Notes: generated from the sequence alone by a model not told the origin. 64,000 nucleotides of DNA from an uncultured Flavobacteriaceae bacterium (GCA_934675205.1 CAKUPQ010000001.1:1-64000); one strand, 5' to 3'. Counted from the first letter of the stretch, positions 15,247 through 25,851 are shown. Program-made: numbers and translations.

Positions 15247-16350
15247 CTATTTTGAATTTTCGATATTTTCGATGAATTGATCAAACAGGTATTCTGCATC
15301 GTGAGGACCCGGACTTGCTTCAGGGTGATACTGCACTGAAAAAACAGGCTTGTTTTTCATTCGCATTCCTGCAACTGTTCCGTCATTGATGTGTAAATGC
15401 GTAATTTCAAACTCCGAATTATTTTCTAAAGCCTCCTTATCAACTGCAAATCCGTGATTTTGTGAAGTGATTTCTCCTTTTCCTGTAATTACATTCATAA
15501 CGGGGTGGTTGATTCCTCTGTGGCCGTTGAACATTTTGTAAGTCGGAATTCCGTTTGCCAGTGCAATAGTCTGATGCCCCAAGCAAATTCCAAAAAGTGG
15601 TTTTCCCGAATTTATAATCTGTCTTGCTACTTCCTGTGCATTCTCCAAAGGCTCGGGGTCTCCGGGTCCGTTGGAAAGAAAATATCCGTCAGGGTTAAAG
15701 GTTTTCATATCCTCAAAACTCGAATCAAAAGGAAAAACCTTTATGTAGCAATCTCTTTTGGCAAGATTGCGTAAAATGTTCTTTTTTATTCCCAAATCCA
15801 ATGCGGATACTTTGTATTTCGCATTTTCATCTCCGAAATAATACGGTTCTTTAGTTGAAACTTTGGAGGCTAATTCCAAACCCTTCATATCAGGAGCTTC
15901 TGAAAGTTGTTTTTTCAGAGCCTCAATATCGTCTGTTTCGGTTGAAATAATCGCATTCATAGCTCCGTTGTCACGAATGTAACTTACCAAAGCTCTTGTG
16001 TCCACGTCCGAAATAGCTACGATATTGTATTTTTCTAAATAGTCAATTAAAGAAGAATCGGCACTTGGTCTGGAATAGTCAAAGCTGAAATTCTTAACGA
16101 CCAACCCTGCTATCTTAACCGAATCGGATTCCACTTCATTCGGGTTTACTCCGTAATTCCCGATATGCGGAGTGGAGGCAACCATAATTTGTCCGAAATA
16201 AGACGGGTCGGTAAAGATTTCCTGATAACCTGTCATTCCCGTATTGAAACAGATTTCCCCGATTGTAGTTCCCTCTGTTACCGATTTTCCGTAGAAAATC
16301 GTTCCGTCTGCAAGTAATAAAACGGCTTTTTTTCGTGTTGTGTACTTCAT
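15247..16350 (-). CDS. carA: carbamoyl-phosphate synthase small subunit
   Basis: A 367-residue glutaminase subunit supplying ammonia to CarB for carbamoyl phosphate (arginine and pyrimidine synthesis). The N-terminal CPSase domain has FNTGMTGYQEIFTDPSY. The class I amidotransferase domain has LSNGPGDPEPL, the nucleophile in LFGICLGHQTIAL and the His/Glu of VQYHPEASPGPHD. It follows rplQ by 99 bp in the usual Bacteroidota order. A hairpin (16387) separates them, and TATTTTTG at 16371-16378 gives carA its own promoter. carB is not in the window, and the eno gene often found after carA in this group is not here. Confidence 0.97.
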   Translation of the reverse strand: MKYTTRKKAVLLLADGTIFYGKSVTEGTTIGEICFNTGMTGYQEIFTDPSYFGQIMVASTPHIGNYGVNPNEVESDSVKIAGLVVKNFSFDYSRPSADSSLIDYLEKYNIVAISDVDTRALVSYIRDNGAMNAIISTETDDIEALKKQLSEAPDMKGLELASKVSTKEPYYFGDENAKYKVSALDLGIKKNILRNLAKRDCYIKVFPFDSSFEDMKTFNPDGYFLSNGPGDPEPLENAQEVARQIINSGKPLFGICLGHQTIALANGIPTYKMFNGHRGINHPVMNVITGKGEITSQNHGFAVDKEALENNSEFEITHLHINDGTVAGMRMKNKPVFSVQYHPEASPGPHDAEYLFDQFIENIENSK

Positions 16351-16370
16351 TGTGTTGTTGTAAAGTTTTG

Positions 16371-16378
16371 CAAAAATA
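16371..16378 (-). promoter_or_regulatory. -7 box of carA
   Basis: TATTTTTG on the minus strand, 20 bp upstream of the carA start and just after the ribosomal-operon terminator. Confidence 0.5.
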
Positions 16379-16386
16379 CGTCAAAA

Positions 16387-16419
16387 AAAAGGGATAAACA
16401 ATGAATGCTTATCCCTTTT
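16387..16419 (-). terminator. terminator of the ribosomal supercluster
   Basis: An 11-bp stem (16387-16397 with 16409-16419), an 11-base loop and a T-run on the minus strand, 30 bp after the rplQ stop. Confidence 0.85.
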
Positions 16420-16449
16420 AATTTATGTAGAAAATTTATGATACATAAA

Positions 16450-16965
16450 TTATTCTTTAGTTTCTGTGTCTTCAGAAGTTGTTTCTGCTTGTGGAGTTTC
16501 AACTTCAGGAGTTTCTTCAACTTGTGTTTCAGTAGTTTCAGCTTTTTTAGCACTTCTACTTCTACGAGTTGTTTTCTTAACTTCTTTTTTACCTCCGTTA
16601 TAAAGCTCGTTGAAATCAACCAACTCAATCATTGCCATATCAGCATTATCTCCCAAACGGTTTCCTAGTTTGATGATACGAGTGTATCCTCCCGGACGAT
16701 CGCCTACTTTTGGAGCAACTTCTCTGAACAATTCAGTTACAGCATATTTGTTTTTCAGGTAAGAAAAAACAATACGTCTGTTGTGTGTTGAGTCTTCTTT
16801 TGATTTTGTTACCAATGGCTCAACATATACTTTAAGAGCTTTAGCTTTAGCTACGGTAGTGTTAATACGTTTGTGTTCGATAAGCGAACAAGCCATATTA
16901 GCCAACATAGCCTCTCTATGCCCTTTCTGTCTTCCTAAATGATTTACTTTTTTTCCGTGTCTCAT
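16450..16965 (-). CDS. rplQ: 50S ribosomal protein L17
   Basis: A 171-residue large-subunit protein. Residues 1-115 are the conserved core ([46 protein letters not shown]). Residues about 122-171 form a low-complexity tail, first Lys/Arg-rich ([16 protein letters not shown]) then Glu/Thr-rich. This makes it longer than the typical 115-130 residue proteins, a length variation common in Bacteroidota. It is the last gene of the alpha operon part of the cluster. Confidence 0.98.
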   Translation of the reverse strand: MRHGKKVNHLGRQKGHREAMLANMACSLIEHKRINTTVAKAKALKVYVEPLVTKSKEDSTHNRRIVFSYLKNKYAVTELFREVAPKVGDRPGGYTRIIKLGNRLGDNADMAMIELVDFNELYNGGKKEVKKTTRRSRSAKKAETTETQVEETPEVETPQAETTSEDTETKE

Positions 16966-17028
16966 TACGTTTTTTTTTAGGCTTCATCTTGCTTCAATCC
17001 TCCTTGGAGAGCAAAATATGAAGTAAAT

Positions 17029-18021
17029 TTATTCTTTATCTAATTTATATTTTGACAAATCCATTCCGAAATGTAGGTTTTTTGAAGCTACTAACTCATC
17101 TAATTCAGTTAGCGACTTTTTACCGAAGTTACGGAATTTCATTAAATCACTCTTGTTGTAAGACACCAAATCTCCAAGGGTATCAACTTCTGCTGCTTTA
17201 AGACAGTTCAAGGCTCTCACTGAAAGGTCTAAATCAGTTAATTTAGCTTTCAAAAGCTGACGCATATGAAGTGATTCTTCATCATACGAATCGGTTTGAG
17301 CAATCTCGTCTGCCTCCAGAGTTATTCTTTCGTCAGAGAACAACATAAAGTGATGAATAAGCACTTTTGCAGCCTCTGTAAGAGCATCTTTCGGATTGAT
17401 AGAACCGTCTGTTTTGATTTCGAAAATCAATTTTTCATAATCGGTTTTTTGCTCCACACGATAGTTTTCAATCGTGTATTTTACGTTTTTTACAGGCGTA
17501 TAAATCGAATCGATAAAAATAGTTCCGATAGAAGCAGAAGATTTTTTATTCTCCTCCGCAGGAACATATCCTCTACCTTTTTCGATAGTAAACTCGATGT
17601 TCAGCTTTACTTTTTTGTCAAGGTTACAGATAACTAATTCAGGGTTCAACACCTGAAATCCTGAAATAAATTTCTGTAAATCTCCTGCAGTAATTTTATC
17701 TTTTCCTGAAAGAGCAACAGAAACCGTTTCGTTATCAATATCCTCAATCTGACGTTTGAAACGAATTTGTTTGAAGTTCAAAACAATTTCGGTAACGTCT
17801 TCCACTACTCCCGAAATCGTTGAAAACTCGTGTTCCACTCCTTCGATTTTGATAGAAGTAATTGCATATCCTTCCAAAGCGGAAAGCAAGACTCTACGAA
17901 GTGCATTACCTACTGTCAATCCGTAACCCGGCTCCAAAGGTCTGAATTCAAACTTTCCTTCGAAATCGGTAGAATCAATAAGTATAACTTTATCGGGTTT
18001 TTGAAAATTAAATAGTGCCAT
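17029..18021 (-). CDS. rpoA: RNA polymerase alpha subunit
   Basis: A 330-residue subunit. The N-terminal dimerisation domain (about 1-230) has [23 protein letters not shown]. The C-terminal DNA/activator-contacting domain (about 250-320) has [22 protein letters not shown], split here as [13 protein letters not shown] and the helix [11 protein letters not shown]. Normal length and position between rpsD and rplQ. Confidence 0.99.
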   Translation of the reverse strand: MALFNFQKPDKVILIDSTDFEGKFEFRPLEPGYGLTVGNALRRVLLSALEGYAITSIKIEGVEHEFSTISGVVEDVTEIVLNFKQIRFKRQIEDIDNETVSVALSGKDKITAGDLQKFISGFQVLNPELVICNLDKKVKLNIEFTIEKGRGYVPAEENKKSSASIGTIFIDSIYTPVKNVKYTIENYRVEQKTDYEKLIFEIKTDGSINPKDALTEAAKVLIHHFMLFSDERITLEADEIAQTDSYDEESLHMRQLLKAKLTDLDLSVRALNCLKAAEVDTLGDLVSYNKSDLMKFRNFGKKSLTELDELVASKNLHFGMDLSKYKLDKE

Positions 18022-18042
18022 ATTTTTGACTTATGTCAGTTA

Positions 18043-18648
18043 TTATTTGTTGTATAACTCAACGATTAGTTGCTCTTTGATGTTTTCAGGAATCTGAAGT
18101 CTTTGAGGAACAGCAACGAAAGTTCCTTCTTTAGTGTCATTATTCCAAGTAATCCACTCATATACGTGAGATGAATTAGCCAAAGAATTTACAATTGCCT
18201 CTAACGATTTTGATTTTTCACGAACAGCTACTTTATCTCCAGCTTTAAGTTGGTAAGACGGAATGTTTACAACGTTTCCGTTAACAGTTATGTGTCTGTG
18301 AGATACAATCTGACGAGCTGCTCTACGAGTTGGAGCAATTCCCATTCTGTAAACCACATTATCTAAACGAGATTCACATAATTGTAGTAAAATTTCACCT
18401 GTAATACCTGAAGCAGCAGCAGCTTTTTCAAACATTTTTCTGAACTGACGCTCCAAAATACCATACGTGTATTTCGCTTTTTGTTTTTCTGTTAACTGAA
18501 TAGAATATTCAGATTTTTTAGCTCTTTTTTTAGCTAATCCGTGTTGTCCCGGAGGATAGTTTCTTTTTTCAAGAGCTTTGTCAGCTCCAAAAATAGCCTC
18601 TCCGAATTTACGGGCTATTTTCGATTTTGGACCGGTATATCTTGCCAT
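18043..18648 (-). CDS. rpsD: 30S ribosomal protein S4
   Basis: A 201-residue primary 16S rRNA-binding protein. [17 protein letters not shown] opens the zinc-free form of S4 (no CxxC in the first 40 residues). The S4 RNA-binding domain is visible at [20 protein letters not shown] and [10 protein letters not shown]. An 87-bp gap separates it from rpsK. Confidence 0.99.
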   Translation of the reverse strand: MARYTGPKSKIARKFGEAIFGADKALEKRNYPPGQHGLAKKRAKKSEYSIQLTEKQKAKYTYGILERQFRKMFEKAAAASGITGEILLQLCESRLDNVVYRMGIAPTRRAARQIVSHRHITVNGNVVNIPSYQLKAGDKVAVREKSKSLEAIVNSLANSSHVYEWITWNNDTKEGTFVAVPQRLQIPENIKEQLIVELYNK

Positions 18649-18735
18649 TTTTAAAAAATTATTGAAACAGAACTATGAATTCAGGTCTAATCCTTCGATA
18701 GCTTTCATCTGTTTCGGGTTATACTTAAAATAAAA

Positions 18736-19119
18736 TTAAACTCTTCTTCTTTTTGGAGGACGACATCCGTTGTGTGGCATTGGAGTTACGTCAATGATTT
18801 CGGTAACTTCAATTCCTCCGTTGTGGATAGAACGTATAGCTGATTCTCTACCGTTTCCTGGTCCTTTCACGTAAACCTTTGCTTTTTTAAGACCTGCCTC
18901 AAGAGCAACTTTAGTTGCATCTTCAGCTGCCATTTGAGCTGCATACGGAGTGTTCTTTTTAGAACCTCTGAATCCCATTTTACCTGCTGATGACCAAGAA
19001 ATAACCTCACCTTTCTTATTTGTCAAAGAAATGATGATATTATTAAAAGTAGCATTGATATGAACTTCTCCCGAAGACTCTACAATAACTTTACGCTTTT
19101 TCGTATTGGTTTTTGCCAT
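18736..19119 (-). CDS. rpsK: 30S ribosomal protein S11
   Basis: A 127-residue platform protein with [34 protein letters not shown] and the basic end [11 protein letters not shown]. It follows rpsM by 9 bp. Confidence 0.99.
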   Translation of the reverse strand: MAKTNTKKRKVIVESSGEVHINATFNNIIISLTNKKGEVISWSSAGKMGFRGSKKNTPYAAQMAAEDATKVALEAGLKKAKVYVKGPGNGRESAIRSIHNGGIEVTEIIDVTPMPHNGCRPPKRRRV

Positions 19120-19128
19120 AGCTATTTA

Positions 19129-19503
19129 TTATTTAGTTGCTTTTTTCTTGTTAGCAACAGTTTTCTTTTTACCTTTTCTTGTTCTCGAATTGTTTTTGGT
19201 TCTTTGTCCACGTAGTGGAAGTCCGTTTCTGTGACGGATTCCTCTCTGACATCCGATGTCCATAAGACGTTTGATGTTCAATTGGATTTCTGAACGCAAT
19301 TCTCCCTCAATTTTGAAATGTGAAACAGCCTCACGGATGGCTCCAATTTCATCATCGTTCCAATCAGTAACTTTTTTGTCCTGACTCACCTGAGCTTTTT
19401 CTAAAATCTCAATAGCTCTGCTTTTTCCGATACCGAAAATATACGTTAAAGCTATAACTCCTCTCTTGTGTTTAGGTATATCTACCCCTGCTATTCTTGC
19501 CAT
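19129..19503 (-). CDS. rpsM: 30S ribosomal protein S13
   Basis: A 124-residue head protein contacting P-site tRNA and the B1 bridges: [40 protein letters not shown] and a lysine-rich end. A 2-bp gap to rpmJ. Confidence 0.99.
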   Translation of the reverse strand: MARIAGVDIPKHKRGVIALTYIFGIGKSRAIEILEKAQVSQDKKVTDWNDDEIGAIREAVSHFKIEGELRSEIQLNIKRLMDIGCQRGIRHRNGLPLRGQRTKNNSRTRKGKKKTVANKKKATK

Positions 19504-19505
19504 AA

Positions 19506-19622
19506 TTATCCTTGTCTTTGTTTAAATCTAGGATTTTTTTTGTTAATAACATATAAGCGACCTTTTCTGCGTACGATAATACACTCGGCACTTCTCTTCT
19601 TTACTGATGCTCTTACTTTCAT
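19506..19622 (-). CDS. rpmJ: 50S ribosomal protein L36
   Basis: A 38-residue protein, read directly: [20 protein letters not shown], then [18 protein letters not shown] and stop at 19506. It is the zinc-free form: only Cys14 of the usual C3H zinc ligands is left. Gene order infA-rpmJ-rpsM is the standard one. Confidence 0.97.
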
Positions 19623-19633
19623 CTTTTTAATTT

Positions 19634-19691
19634 GCTTTAGGCTTTGGCTTTAGGCTTTAGGCTTATTGCCTACTGCTTACGGCTTATTGCC
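19634..19691. repeat. short tandem repeats of GCTTTAG/GCTTATTGCC
   Basis: GCTTTAG, GCTTTG, GCTTTAG, GCTTTAG run in tandem and are followed by two GCTTATTGCC copies 20 bp apart. They fill most of the 73-bp infA-rpmJ gap, which is otherwise only 1-20 bp between neighbouring genes. Confidence 0.7.
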
Positions 19692-19695
19692 GATT

Positions 19696-19911
19696 TTAAT
19701 ATCTATATGTAATTCTTGCTTTTGATAAGTCATAAGGACTCATATCTAATTTAACTTTATCTCCGGGTAACAACTTAATGTAGTGCATACGCATTTTACC
19801 CGAAATATGAGCAATTACAATGTGTCCGTTTTCTAACTCCACTCTAAACATTGCGTTTGACAATGCTTCGATAATTGTTCCGTCTTGTTCTATTGCAGAC
19901 TGTTTTGCCAT
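19696..19911 (-). CDS. infA: translation initiation factor IF-1
   Basis: A 71-residue S1-like OB-fold: [39 protein letters not shown] and [10 protein letters not shown]. It starts 1 bp after the secY stop, so translational coupling is likely. Confidence 0.99.
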   Translation of the reverse strand: MAKQSAIEQDGTIIEALSNAMFRVELENGHIVIAHISGKMRMHYIKLLPGDKVKLDMSPYDLSKARITYRY

Positions 19912-19912
19912 A

Positions 19913-21241
19913 TTATGCTAACGATTTTCTGTTTTTACCAGTTTTCATCAGACCGTCATATTGTTTGTTCAACAAATATGCATTTATCTGCTGAATCGTG
20001 TCAATCGCAACTCCAACCATAATCAGCATCGAAGTTCCTCCGTAAAACATTGCCCAACTTTGCTGAACTCCAAAACGAACAGCAATGGCAGGTAAAACAG
20101 CAATAGCTACTAAAGCCAAAGAACCTGGGAAAGTGATTAACGACATAATTCTGTCTAAATAATCTGCTGTTTCCGTTCCCGGTTTAATTCCCGGAATAAA
20201 TCCTCCGCTACGTTTCAAATCGTCTGCCATTTTGTTAGTAGGGATTGTAATAGCCGTATAAAAATACGTAAACAATACAATCAATAATCCGAATACAAAG
20301 TTATACCAAAATCCGAATATATCACTAAATGTAGCTGACAATCCTTGAGCTGTATCAGAAGTTGCCAATCCAGCTAAAGCTGCAGGAACAAACATAATCG
20401 CTTGTGCAAAGATGATAGGCATTACTCCCGAAGCATTTACTTTAAGCGGAATCCATTGTCTGTTACCTTGCTCAAAAGTTCCTCCTGTGGTACGTCTTGC
20501 ATATTGTACAGGTACTTGTCTGACAGCCTGAACCAAATAAACACAAGCCGAAATAACCAATAACCAAAGGATAATTTCAATTAGGATTACCAATGGTCCT
20601 CCGTTAGTTCCTGTCGTTCTGTAACCAAGTTCTTGAATGAAAGATTGAGGCATAGTTGCCAAAATCCCTATCATAATCAAAAGCGAAATACCATTTCCGA
20701 TTCCTTTGTCGGTAATCTTTTCTCCTAACCACATCGCAAAAATAGTTCCTGTAGATAAGATGATTACCGAAGAGAAAATAAACGCAAATGAAGAAGGTGA
20801 CATTAGGAACGCATCAGGAACTTGTCTTGACAAGTTGTAGATGTATCCCGGTCCTTGAATCAAAGTAATACCAATGGTAAGCCATCTTGTAATCTGATTC
20901 ATTTTCTTTCTTCCGCTTTCTCCGTCTTTTTGGAGCTTTTGCAAATAAGGAACTGCAATTCCCATTAGCTGTACCACAATCGAAGCAGAAATATAAGGCA
21001 TAATTCCTAATGCAAATACAGAAGCTTGTGAAAAAGCACCTCCTGTAAATACGTTAAGCAACCAACCGATTCCTCCTTCGGTTTGGTCTTGAAGACCTTG
21101 CAATTTATTAATATCGACACCCGGAAGCGGAACGTGAGCTCCAAAACGATAAACTAATAATAACCCTAAAGTTAAGAGGATTTTATTTCTAAGTTCCTCG
21201 ATTTTCCAGATATTAGCGATTGTTTCAATAAATTTTTTCAT
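19913..21241 (-). CDS. secY: preprotein translocase subunit SecY
   Basis: A 442-residue inner-membrane channel protein with ten predicted transmembrane helices. Recognisable parts are [16 protein letters not shown], the plug-side [30 protein letters not shown] and the cytoplasmic loop ending [13 protein letters not shown]. It forms the SecYEG pore. Confidence 0.99.
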   Translation of the reverse strand: MKKFIETIANIWKIEELRNKILLTLGLLLVYRFGAHVPLPGVDINKLQGLQDQTEGGIGWLLNVFTGGAFSQASVFALGIMPYISASIVVQLMGIAVPYLQKLQKDGESGRKKMNQITRWLTIGITLIQGPGYIYNLSRQVPDAFLMSPSSFAFIFSSVIILSTGTIFAMWLGEKITDKGIGNGISLLIMIGILATMPQSFIQELGYRTTGTNGGPLVILIEIILWLLVISACVYLVQAVRQVPVQYARRTTGGTFEQGNRQWIPLKVNASGVMPIIFAQAIMFVPAALAGLATSDTAQGLSATFSDIFGFWYNFVFGLLIVLFTYFYTAITIPTNKMADDLKRSGGFIPGIKPGTETADYLDRIMSLITFPGSLALVAIAVLPAIAVRFGVQQSWAMFYGGTSMLIMVGVAIDTIQQINAYLLNKQYDGLMKTGKNRKSLA

Positions 21242-21254
21242 CTTTCAAGAACAA

Positions 21255-21707
21255 TTATAATTCTACTGCTTCTCCTCCGGCTGCTTCGATAGCTGCTTTT
21301 GCAGTTGCAGTAAATTTGTGAGCGGATACTTTTAATTTAGCTTTTAACTCTCCTCTACCTAAAACTTTTACCAAATCATTTTTGGTAGCCAATCTGTTTT
21401 CCAATAAAGTAGTCAAATCTACTGTATCTGTTGCTAAACCGTTGTCCACCAAACTTTGTAGCGTATCTAAATTAACTCCTTGATATTCTACTCTGTTGAT
21501 ATTTTTAAAACCAAATTTTGGAACTCGTCTTTGAAGTGGCATTTGTCCTCCTTCAAAACCGATTTTTTTAGAATATCCCGAGCGAGATTTAGCTCCTTTG
21601 TGTCCTCTTGTCGAAGTACCACCTTTTCCGGAACCTTCTCCTCTACCTACTCTTTTATTTTGGTTATGTACCGAACCTTCTGCAGGTTGTAAGTTACTTA
21701 AATTCAT
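21255..21707 (-). CDS. rplO: 50S ribosomal protein L15
   Basis: A 150-residue protein with a Gly/Arg-rich N-terminal extension (RVGRGEGSGKGGTSTRGHKG, GYSKKIGFEGGQMPLQRR) and the L15/L18e fold at the C-terminus. Confidence 0.99.
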   Translation of the reverse strand: MNLSNLQPAEGSVHNQNKRVGRGEGSGKGGTSTRGHKGAKSRSGYSKKIGFEGGQMPLQRRVPKFGFKNINRVEYQGVNLDTLQSLVDNGLATDTVDLTTLLENRLATKNDLVKVLGRGELKAKLKVSAHKFTATAKAAIEAAGGEAVEL

Positions 21708-21721
21708 AACTGAAAATGTTA

Positions 21722-21904
21722 TTATTTAGCTTCTTCAACAGAAACCAAGTGTTTAACTTTATTTACCATTCCAAGGATAACAGGGTTAGAATCGTGTTCA
21801 ACAACCTGACCTATTTTGTGAAGTCCCAATGATTCTAAAACCAATTTTTGTGTTTTAGGACATTTGATTTGACTTCTTACTTGTTTTACTTTAATCTTTG
21901 CCAT
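21722..21904 (-). CDS. rpmD: 50S ribosomal protein L30
   Basis: A 60-residue protein: KVKQVRSQIKCPKTQKLVLE, LGLHKIGQVVEHDSNPV and the end VKHLVSVEE. Normal length for the short bacterial form. Confidence 0.98.
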   Translation of the reverse strand: MAKIKVKQVRSQIKCPKTQKLVLESLGLHKIGQVVEHDSNPVILGMVNKVKHLVSVEEAK

Positions 21905-21915
21905 AATCCTTTGAA

Positions 21916-22440
21916 TTAACTTTTAAATACTTTCTCTAAAGAAATTCCTCTTTGTTTAGCAACCGTAACGGCACTTCTCATTTGTAATAAAGCATCAAAA
22001 GTTGCTTTCACTACGTTATGAGGGTTAGAAGAACCTTGAGATTTTGACAATACATCGTGAACTCCCGCAGATTCCAACACAGCACGTACAGAACCTCCTG
22101 CAATAACTCCCGTACCCTCTGATGCAGGCATCAAATATACACGAGCTCCACTATATTTTCCTAATTGATTGTGAGGAACTGTTTTGTTATGTAAAGGTAC
22201 ACGAACCAAATTTTTCTTTGCATCTTCAACAGCTTTTGCAATAGCTTCAGAAACGTCTTTAGATTTTCCTAATCCGTGTCCTACTACTCCGTTTTCGTCT
22301 CCTACAACTACAACAGCAGAAAAACCAAATGCTCTACCTCCTTTTGTAACTTTCGTAACACGATTAACACTTACCAAACGGTCTTTAAGCTCAATCCCAC
22401 TTGGTTTTACAAGTTCTACGTTTTTATATTTCTGATACAT
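21916..22440 (-). CDS. rpsE: 30S ribosomal protein S5
   Basis: A 174-residue protein. An N-terminal dsRBD-like half has [20 protein letters not shown] and [17 protein letters not shown]. The C-terminal S5 domain has [20 protein letters not shown]. It contributes to decoding fidelity near the mRNA entry. Confidence 0.99.
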   Translation of the reverse strand: MYQKYKNVELVKPSGIELKDRLVSVNRVTKVTKGGRAFGFSAVVVVGDENGVVGHGLGKSKDVSEAIAKAVEDAKKNLVRVPLHNKTVPHNQLGKYSGARVYLMPASEGTGVIAGGSVRAVLESAGVHDVLSKSQGSSNPHNVVKATFDALLQMRSAVTVAKQRGISLEKVFKS

Positions 22441-22446
22441 AGTTTC

Positions 22447-22800
22447 TTAAAATTTAAGTCCTGCAGCTCTTGCTCCGTCTGCTAATGATTTTACACGTCC
22501 GTGATATAAGTATCCTCCTCTGTCAAATGCTACTTTCTCGATACCGGCTTTAGACGCTTTCTCTGCGATAGCTTTTCCTACCTGTTCAGCTACTTCGATA
22601 CCGGTTCCTTTTCCGTTTACATCTTTATCTCTCGATGAAGCTGCTACCAAAGTTACTCCTTTTGTATCGTCAATGATTTGAGCATAAATTTCTTTATTAC
22701 TTCTGAATACAGCTAATCTCGGCATTTCTGCAGTACCTGTAACAGTTTTTCTGATTCGTAGCTTAATACGCTGTCTTCTCTCAACTTTTGTTAGTGACAT
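22447..22800 (-). CDS. rplR: 50S ribosomal protein L18
   Basis: A 117-residue 5S rRNA-binding protein: [38 protein letters not shown], and the end [18 protein letters not shown]. Confidence 0.99.
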   Translation of the reverse strand: MSLTKVERRQRIKLRIRKTVTGTAEMPRLAVFRSNKEIYAQIIDDTKGVTLVAASSRDKDVNGKGTGIEVAEQVGKAIAEKASKAGIEKVAFDRGGYLYHGRVKSLADGARAAGLKF

Positions 22801-22812
22801 AATTCTTTATTT

Positions 22813-23355
22813 TTAAGCTGATTTACCTGCTTTTCTTCTTAATACTTCTCCTACAAACTTAACTCCTTTTCCTTTGTACGGTTCAGGCTTACGGAAACTT
22901 CTGATTTTAGAAGCTACGTGTCCTAAAAGTTGTTTGTCGTGTGAAGACAATTTAATAATCGGATTCTTTCCTTTTTCGGATACCGTCTCTACTTTTACTT
23001 CAGGGGCAATTTCCAAAACGATATTGTGCGAAAATCCTAAAGCTAAATCTAATTTTTGTCCTTGGTTTGAAGCTCTGTATCCAACTCCTACCAATTCCAA
23101 TTCTTTCGTAAACCCTTCAGATACTCCTGTAATCATATTGTTTACCAAAGCACGGAACAATCCGTGTTTTGCTCTTTCGTCTTTATGGTCAGATGAACGT
23201 TCAACTATAACTTGTCCGTCTTCTATTTTAACAGTAACATCAGTATATTCTTGTTTTAGTTCACCTAACTTTCCTTTAACTGTAATAACTCCGTCTTTAA
23301 CATCAACTGTTACTCCTGACGGGATAGTTATTGGGCTTTTACCTATTCTTGACAT
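22813..23355 (-). CDS. rplF: 50S ribosomal protein L6
   Basis: A 180-residue protein with two copies of the L6 domain; MSRIGKSPITIPSGVTV opens the first and KLSSHDKQLLGHVASKIRSF, RKPEPYKGKGVKFVGEVLRR lie in the second. Confidence 0.99.
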   Translation of the reverse strand: MSRIGKSPITIPSGVTVDVKDGVITVKGKLGELKQEYTDVTVKIEDGQVIVERSSDHKDERAKHGLFRALVNNMITGVSEGFTKELELVGVGYRASNQGQKLDLALGFSHNIVLEIAPEVKVETVSEKGKNPIIKLSSHDKQLLGHVASKIRSFRKPEPYKGKGVKFVGEVLRRKAGKSA

Positions 23356-23367
23356 CTCTTTAAAGTT

Positions 23368-23766
23368 TTAGTACACGTAACAAATTACCTCTCCACCAAC
23401 ATTCAATTGCTTTGCTTTTTTCCCGGTCATAAGACCTTTAGAAGTTGAAACAATAGCAATTCCTAATCCGTTAAGGATTCTCGGAAGGTCGGCAGAGCCA
23501 GCGTATTTACGTAGTCCCGGTTTACTGATTCTTTGAATATCTCTGATTACTGACTCTTTCGTATCTTTATCATACTTCAGAGCAATTTTGATAGTTCCTT
23601 GAACACTGCTATCATCGAACTTATAGCTCAAGATATATCCTTGTTCAAATAAAATTTTTGTGATTTCTTTTTTCAGTTTTGAGGCAGGAATCTCTACCAC
23701 TTTGTGGTTTGCACTCGCTGCATTTCTGATTCTTGTCAAGAAATCTGCAATTGGGTCTGTATACAT
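23368..23766 (-). CDS. rpsH: 30S ribosomal protein S8
   Basis: A 132-residue 16S-binding protein: TDPIADFLTRIRNAASANHK, KPGLRKYAGSADLPRILNGL and the end GGEVICYVY. In other bacteria S8 is the autogenous repressor of the spc operon; the 82-bp gap to rpsN upstream is one of the larger gaps here. Confidence 0.99.
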   Translation of the reverse strand: MYTDPIADFLTRIRNAASANHKVVEIPASKLKKEITKILFEQGYILSYKFDDSSVQGTIKIALKYDKDTKESVIRDIQRISKPGLRKYAGSADLPRILNGLGIAIVSTSKGLMTGKKAKQLNVGGEVICYVY

Positions 23767-23848
23767 ATAGTTAAAATTGCGGTTTTAGTTTTCCGTAAGC
23801 ACCACACCTACCGAACTTGAAACCAATTAATATTCTTAAATTTTGTTG

Positions 23849-24118
23849 TTACCAGCTCGCTTTTCTAACTCCCGGTATCAATCCTTGATTAGCCATTTCT
23901 CTGAAAGTTACACGAGAAATCCCAAACTGACGCATATATCCTCTTGGTCTTCCGGTTAACTTACAACGATTGTGAAGGCGAACAGGTGAAGCATTTTTAG
24001 GAAGTTTTTGTAGAGCTTCATAATCTCCAGCTTCTTTTAACGCTTGTCTTTTAGCTGCATATTTAGCAACCAATTTTTCTCTTTTCACCTCACGGGCTTT
24101 CATTGATTCTTTAGCCAT
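23849..24118 (-). CDS. rpsN: 30S ribosomal protein S14 (zinc-free type)
   Basis: An 89-residue S14 of the long zinc-independent class: no CxxC pairs, with [20 protein letters not shown] and [20 protein letters not shown]. The gap to rplE is 3 bp. Confidence 0.99.
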   Translation of the reverse strand: MAKESMKAREVKREKLVAKYAAKRQALKEAGDYEALQKLPKNASPVRLHNRCKLTGRPRGYMRQFGISRVTFREMANQGLIPGVRKASW

Positions 24119-24121
24119 ATC

Positions 24122-24676
24122 TTAATTCTTTTTAAAAGGTAAACCTAATTCAGCTAATAACGATTTTGCTTCTTTGTCTGTCGATGCATTGGTAACAAAA
24201 GTGATGTCCATTCCTGAAATTTTGTTCACTTTGTCAATGTTGATTTCCGGGAAAATGATTTGCTCGGTAACTCCCAAAGTATAGTTTCCTCTACCATCGA
24301 ATCCTGTTGCTTTAATTCCTTGAAAATCTCTAACACGAGGCAAAGATGATGTAATCAATCTGTCTAAGAATTCATACATACGTTCTCCTCTTAATGTTAC
24401 TTTTGCTCCGATTGGCATTCCTTTTCTTAATTTAAACGATGCTACGTCTTTTTTAGAAATGGTTGCAATAGCCTTTTGTCCGGTAATTTTAGAAAGTTCA
24501 TCAACTGCATAGTCGATAAGTTTCTTATCCGATACAGCTGCTCCTACTCCACGAGAAATAACAATTTTCTCAAGTTTTGGAACTTGCATTACGTTTTTAT
24601 ATCCGAACTCTTCTTTTAAGGCAGAGATAACTCTGTCCTTATATTCCTGTTTTAATCTTGGTATATAAGTCATCAC
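24122..24676 (-). CDS. rplE: 50S ribosomal protein L5
   Basis: A 183-184-residue 5S rRNA-binding protein; two consecutive Met codons allow either start. Seen: [57 protein letters not shown]. The start overlaps the rplX stop. Confidence 0.98.
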   Translation of the reverse strand: MMTYIPRLKQEYKDRVISALKEEFGYKNVMQVPKLEKIVISRGVGAAVSDKKLIDYAVDELSKITGQKAIATISKKDVASFKLRKGMPIGAKVTLRGERMYEFLDRLITSSLPRVRDFQGIKATGFDGRGNYTLGVTEQIIFPEINIDKVNKISGMDITFVTNASTDKEAKSLLAELGLPFKKN

Positions 24677-24993
24677 TATACTACTTGATTAGATTTTTTT
24701 GAAAATCTCACTTTTTTATCACCTTCCGTTCTGTATCCAACTCTTGTTGCCTCTTTTGTTTTAGGATCAATCAAAGCAATGTTAGAAATATGGATAGGTG
24801 CTTCTTTTTTCACGATACCACCTTGTGGATTAGCTGCACTTGGTTTTGTATGCTTCGAAACCATATTAATACCCTCTACAATAGCGGTATTTTTGTCAGC
24901 AAAAACTCTTACGATTTTTCCCTGCTCTCCTTTATGGTTTCCTGCAATAACCTTTACTAAATCTCCTGATTTTACTTTTAACTTTGTCATCAT
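24676..24993 (-). CDS. rplX: 50S ribosomal protein L24
   Basis: A 104-105-residue KOW-domain assembly initiator: [20 protein letters not shown] is the KOW motif. Two Met codons at the start; overlaps rplE by one base. Confidence 0.98.
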   Translation of the reverse strand: MMTKLKVKSGDLVKVIAGNHKGEQGKIVRVFADKNTAIVEGINMVSKHTKPSAANPQGGIVKKEAPIHISNIALIDPKTKEATRVGYRTEGDKKVRFSKKSNQVV

Positions 24994-25001
24994 TCTAAAA
25001 A

Positions 25002-25370
25002 TTAAAGCACTTCAGGTGCTAATGATACAATCTTCATAAATTGTTTTTCACGAAGTTCTCTTGCCACAGGTCCGAATACACGGGTACCTCTCATCTCTCC
25101 TGCTGCGTTCAAAAGAACACAAGCATTATCGTCAAAACGAATGTAAGAACCGTCCGCTCTACGTACTTCTTTTTTGGTACGAACAACAACTGCAGTCGAA
25201 ACAGCACCTTTTTTTACGTTTCCGTTTGGTGTTGCATCTTTAATAGAAACTACAATTTTATCTCCGATAGAGGCATAACGACGTTTCGTTCCTCCAAGCA
25301 CACGGATAGTCAAAACTTCTTTTGCTCCCGTATTGTCTGCTACTTTTAATCTTGATTCTTGCTGTACCAT
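25002..25370 (-). CDS. rplN: 50S ribosomal protein L14
   Basis: A 122-residue protein at the subunit interface: [58 protein letters not shown]. Exact typical length. Confidence 0.99.
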   Translation of the reverse strand: MVQQESRLKVADNTGAKEVLTIRVLGGTKRRYASIGDKIVVSIKDATPNGNVKKGAVSTAVVVRTKKEVRRADGSYIRFDDNACVLLNAAGEMRGTRVFGPVARELREKQFMKIVSLAPEVL

Positions 25371-25372
25371 AA

Positions 25373-25630
25373 TTATTTAGCTCTTTCAATAATTTCAACT
25401 AATCTCCAACATTTAGATTTGCTCAAAGGACGTGTTTCCATAATCCTTACAGTATCTCCGATGTTGCAATCGTTTGTTTCATCGTGTGCAACATATTTCT
25501 TTGTTTTCAACACGAATTTACCATACATAGGGTGTTTTACTTTTTTAGTTTCAGCAACCACGATAGATTTCTCCATTTTGTTACTTGTAACAACTCCTAT
25601 TCTTTCTTTTCTTAAATTTCTTTTTTCCAT
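25373..25630 (-). CDS. rpsQ: 30S ribosomal protein S17
   Basis: An 85-residue OB-fold protein: [39 protein letters not shown] and [21 protein letters not shown] 2-bp gap to rplN. Confidence 0.99.
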   Translation of the reverse strand: MEKRNLRKERIGVVTSNKMEKSIVVAETKKVKHPMYGKFVLKTKKYVAHDETNDCNIGDTVRIMETRPLSKSKCWRLVEIIERAK

Positions 25631-25647
25631 CTTTAGGTAGATTACAA

Positions 25648-25839
25648 TTATTGTATCTCTCTTTTGGTAATTTCAGTAGCTACTCGTGCAATACTTCTTC
25701 TAACCGTTCTGATTTGTAACGGATTCTGAATTGGAGAAACCACGTGAGCCGATTTTAAATCTGCATATGATTTTCTTAATTCTGCAAGCTGCTCTTGTAA
25801 TTCAGCTACTGATAGATTCTTAATGTCTGATTGTTTCAT
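25648..25839 (-). CDS. rpmC: 50S ribosomal protein L29
   Basis: A 63-residue two-helix protein near the exit tunnel: [20 protein letters not shown] and [20 protein letters not shown]. Confidence 0.98.
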   Translation of the reverse strand: MKQSDIKNLSVAELQEQLAELRKSYADLKSAHVVSPIQNPLQIRTVRRSIARVATEITKREIQ

Positions 25840-25851
25840 AATTTAATAAGA

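Noticed and set aside
15247..16350. Missing eno after carA as an annotation gap
   Set aside because: The region 14298-15246 was read on both strands and holds no enolase sequence; the usual neighbour is simply not here.
22874..23371. 165-codon plus-strand frame across rplF
   Set aside because: Entirely antisense to a canonical L6 gene, with a reverse-complement-like Ser/Thr-rich product; the same applies to other plus frames over the ribosomal genes.
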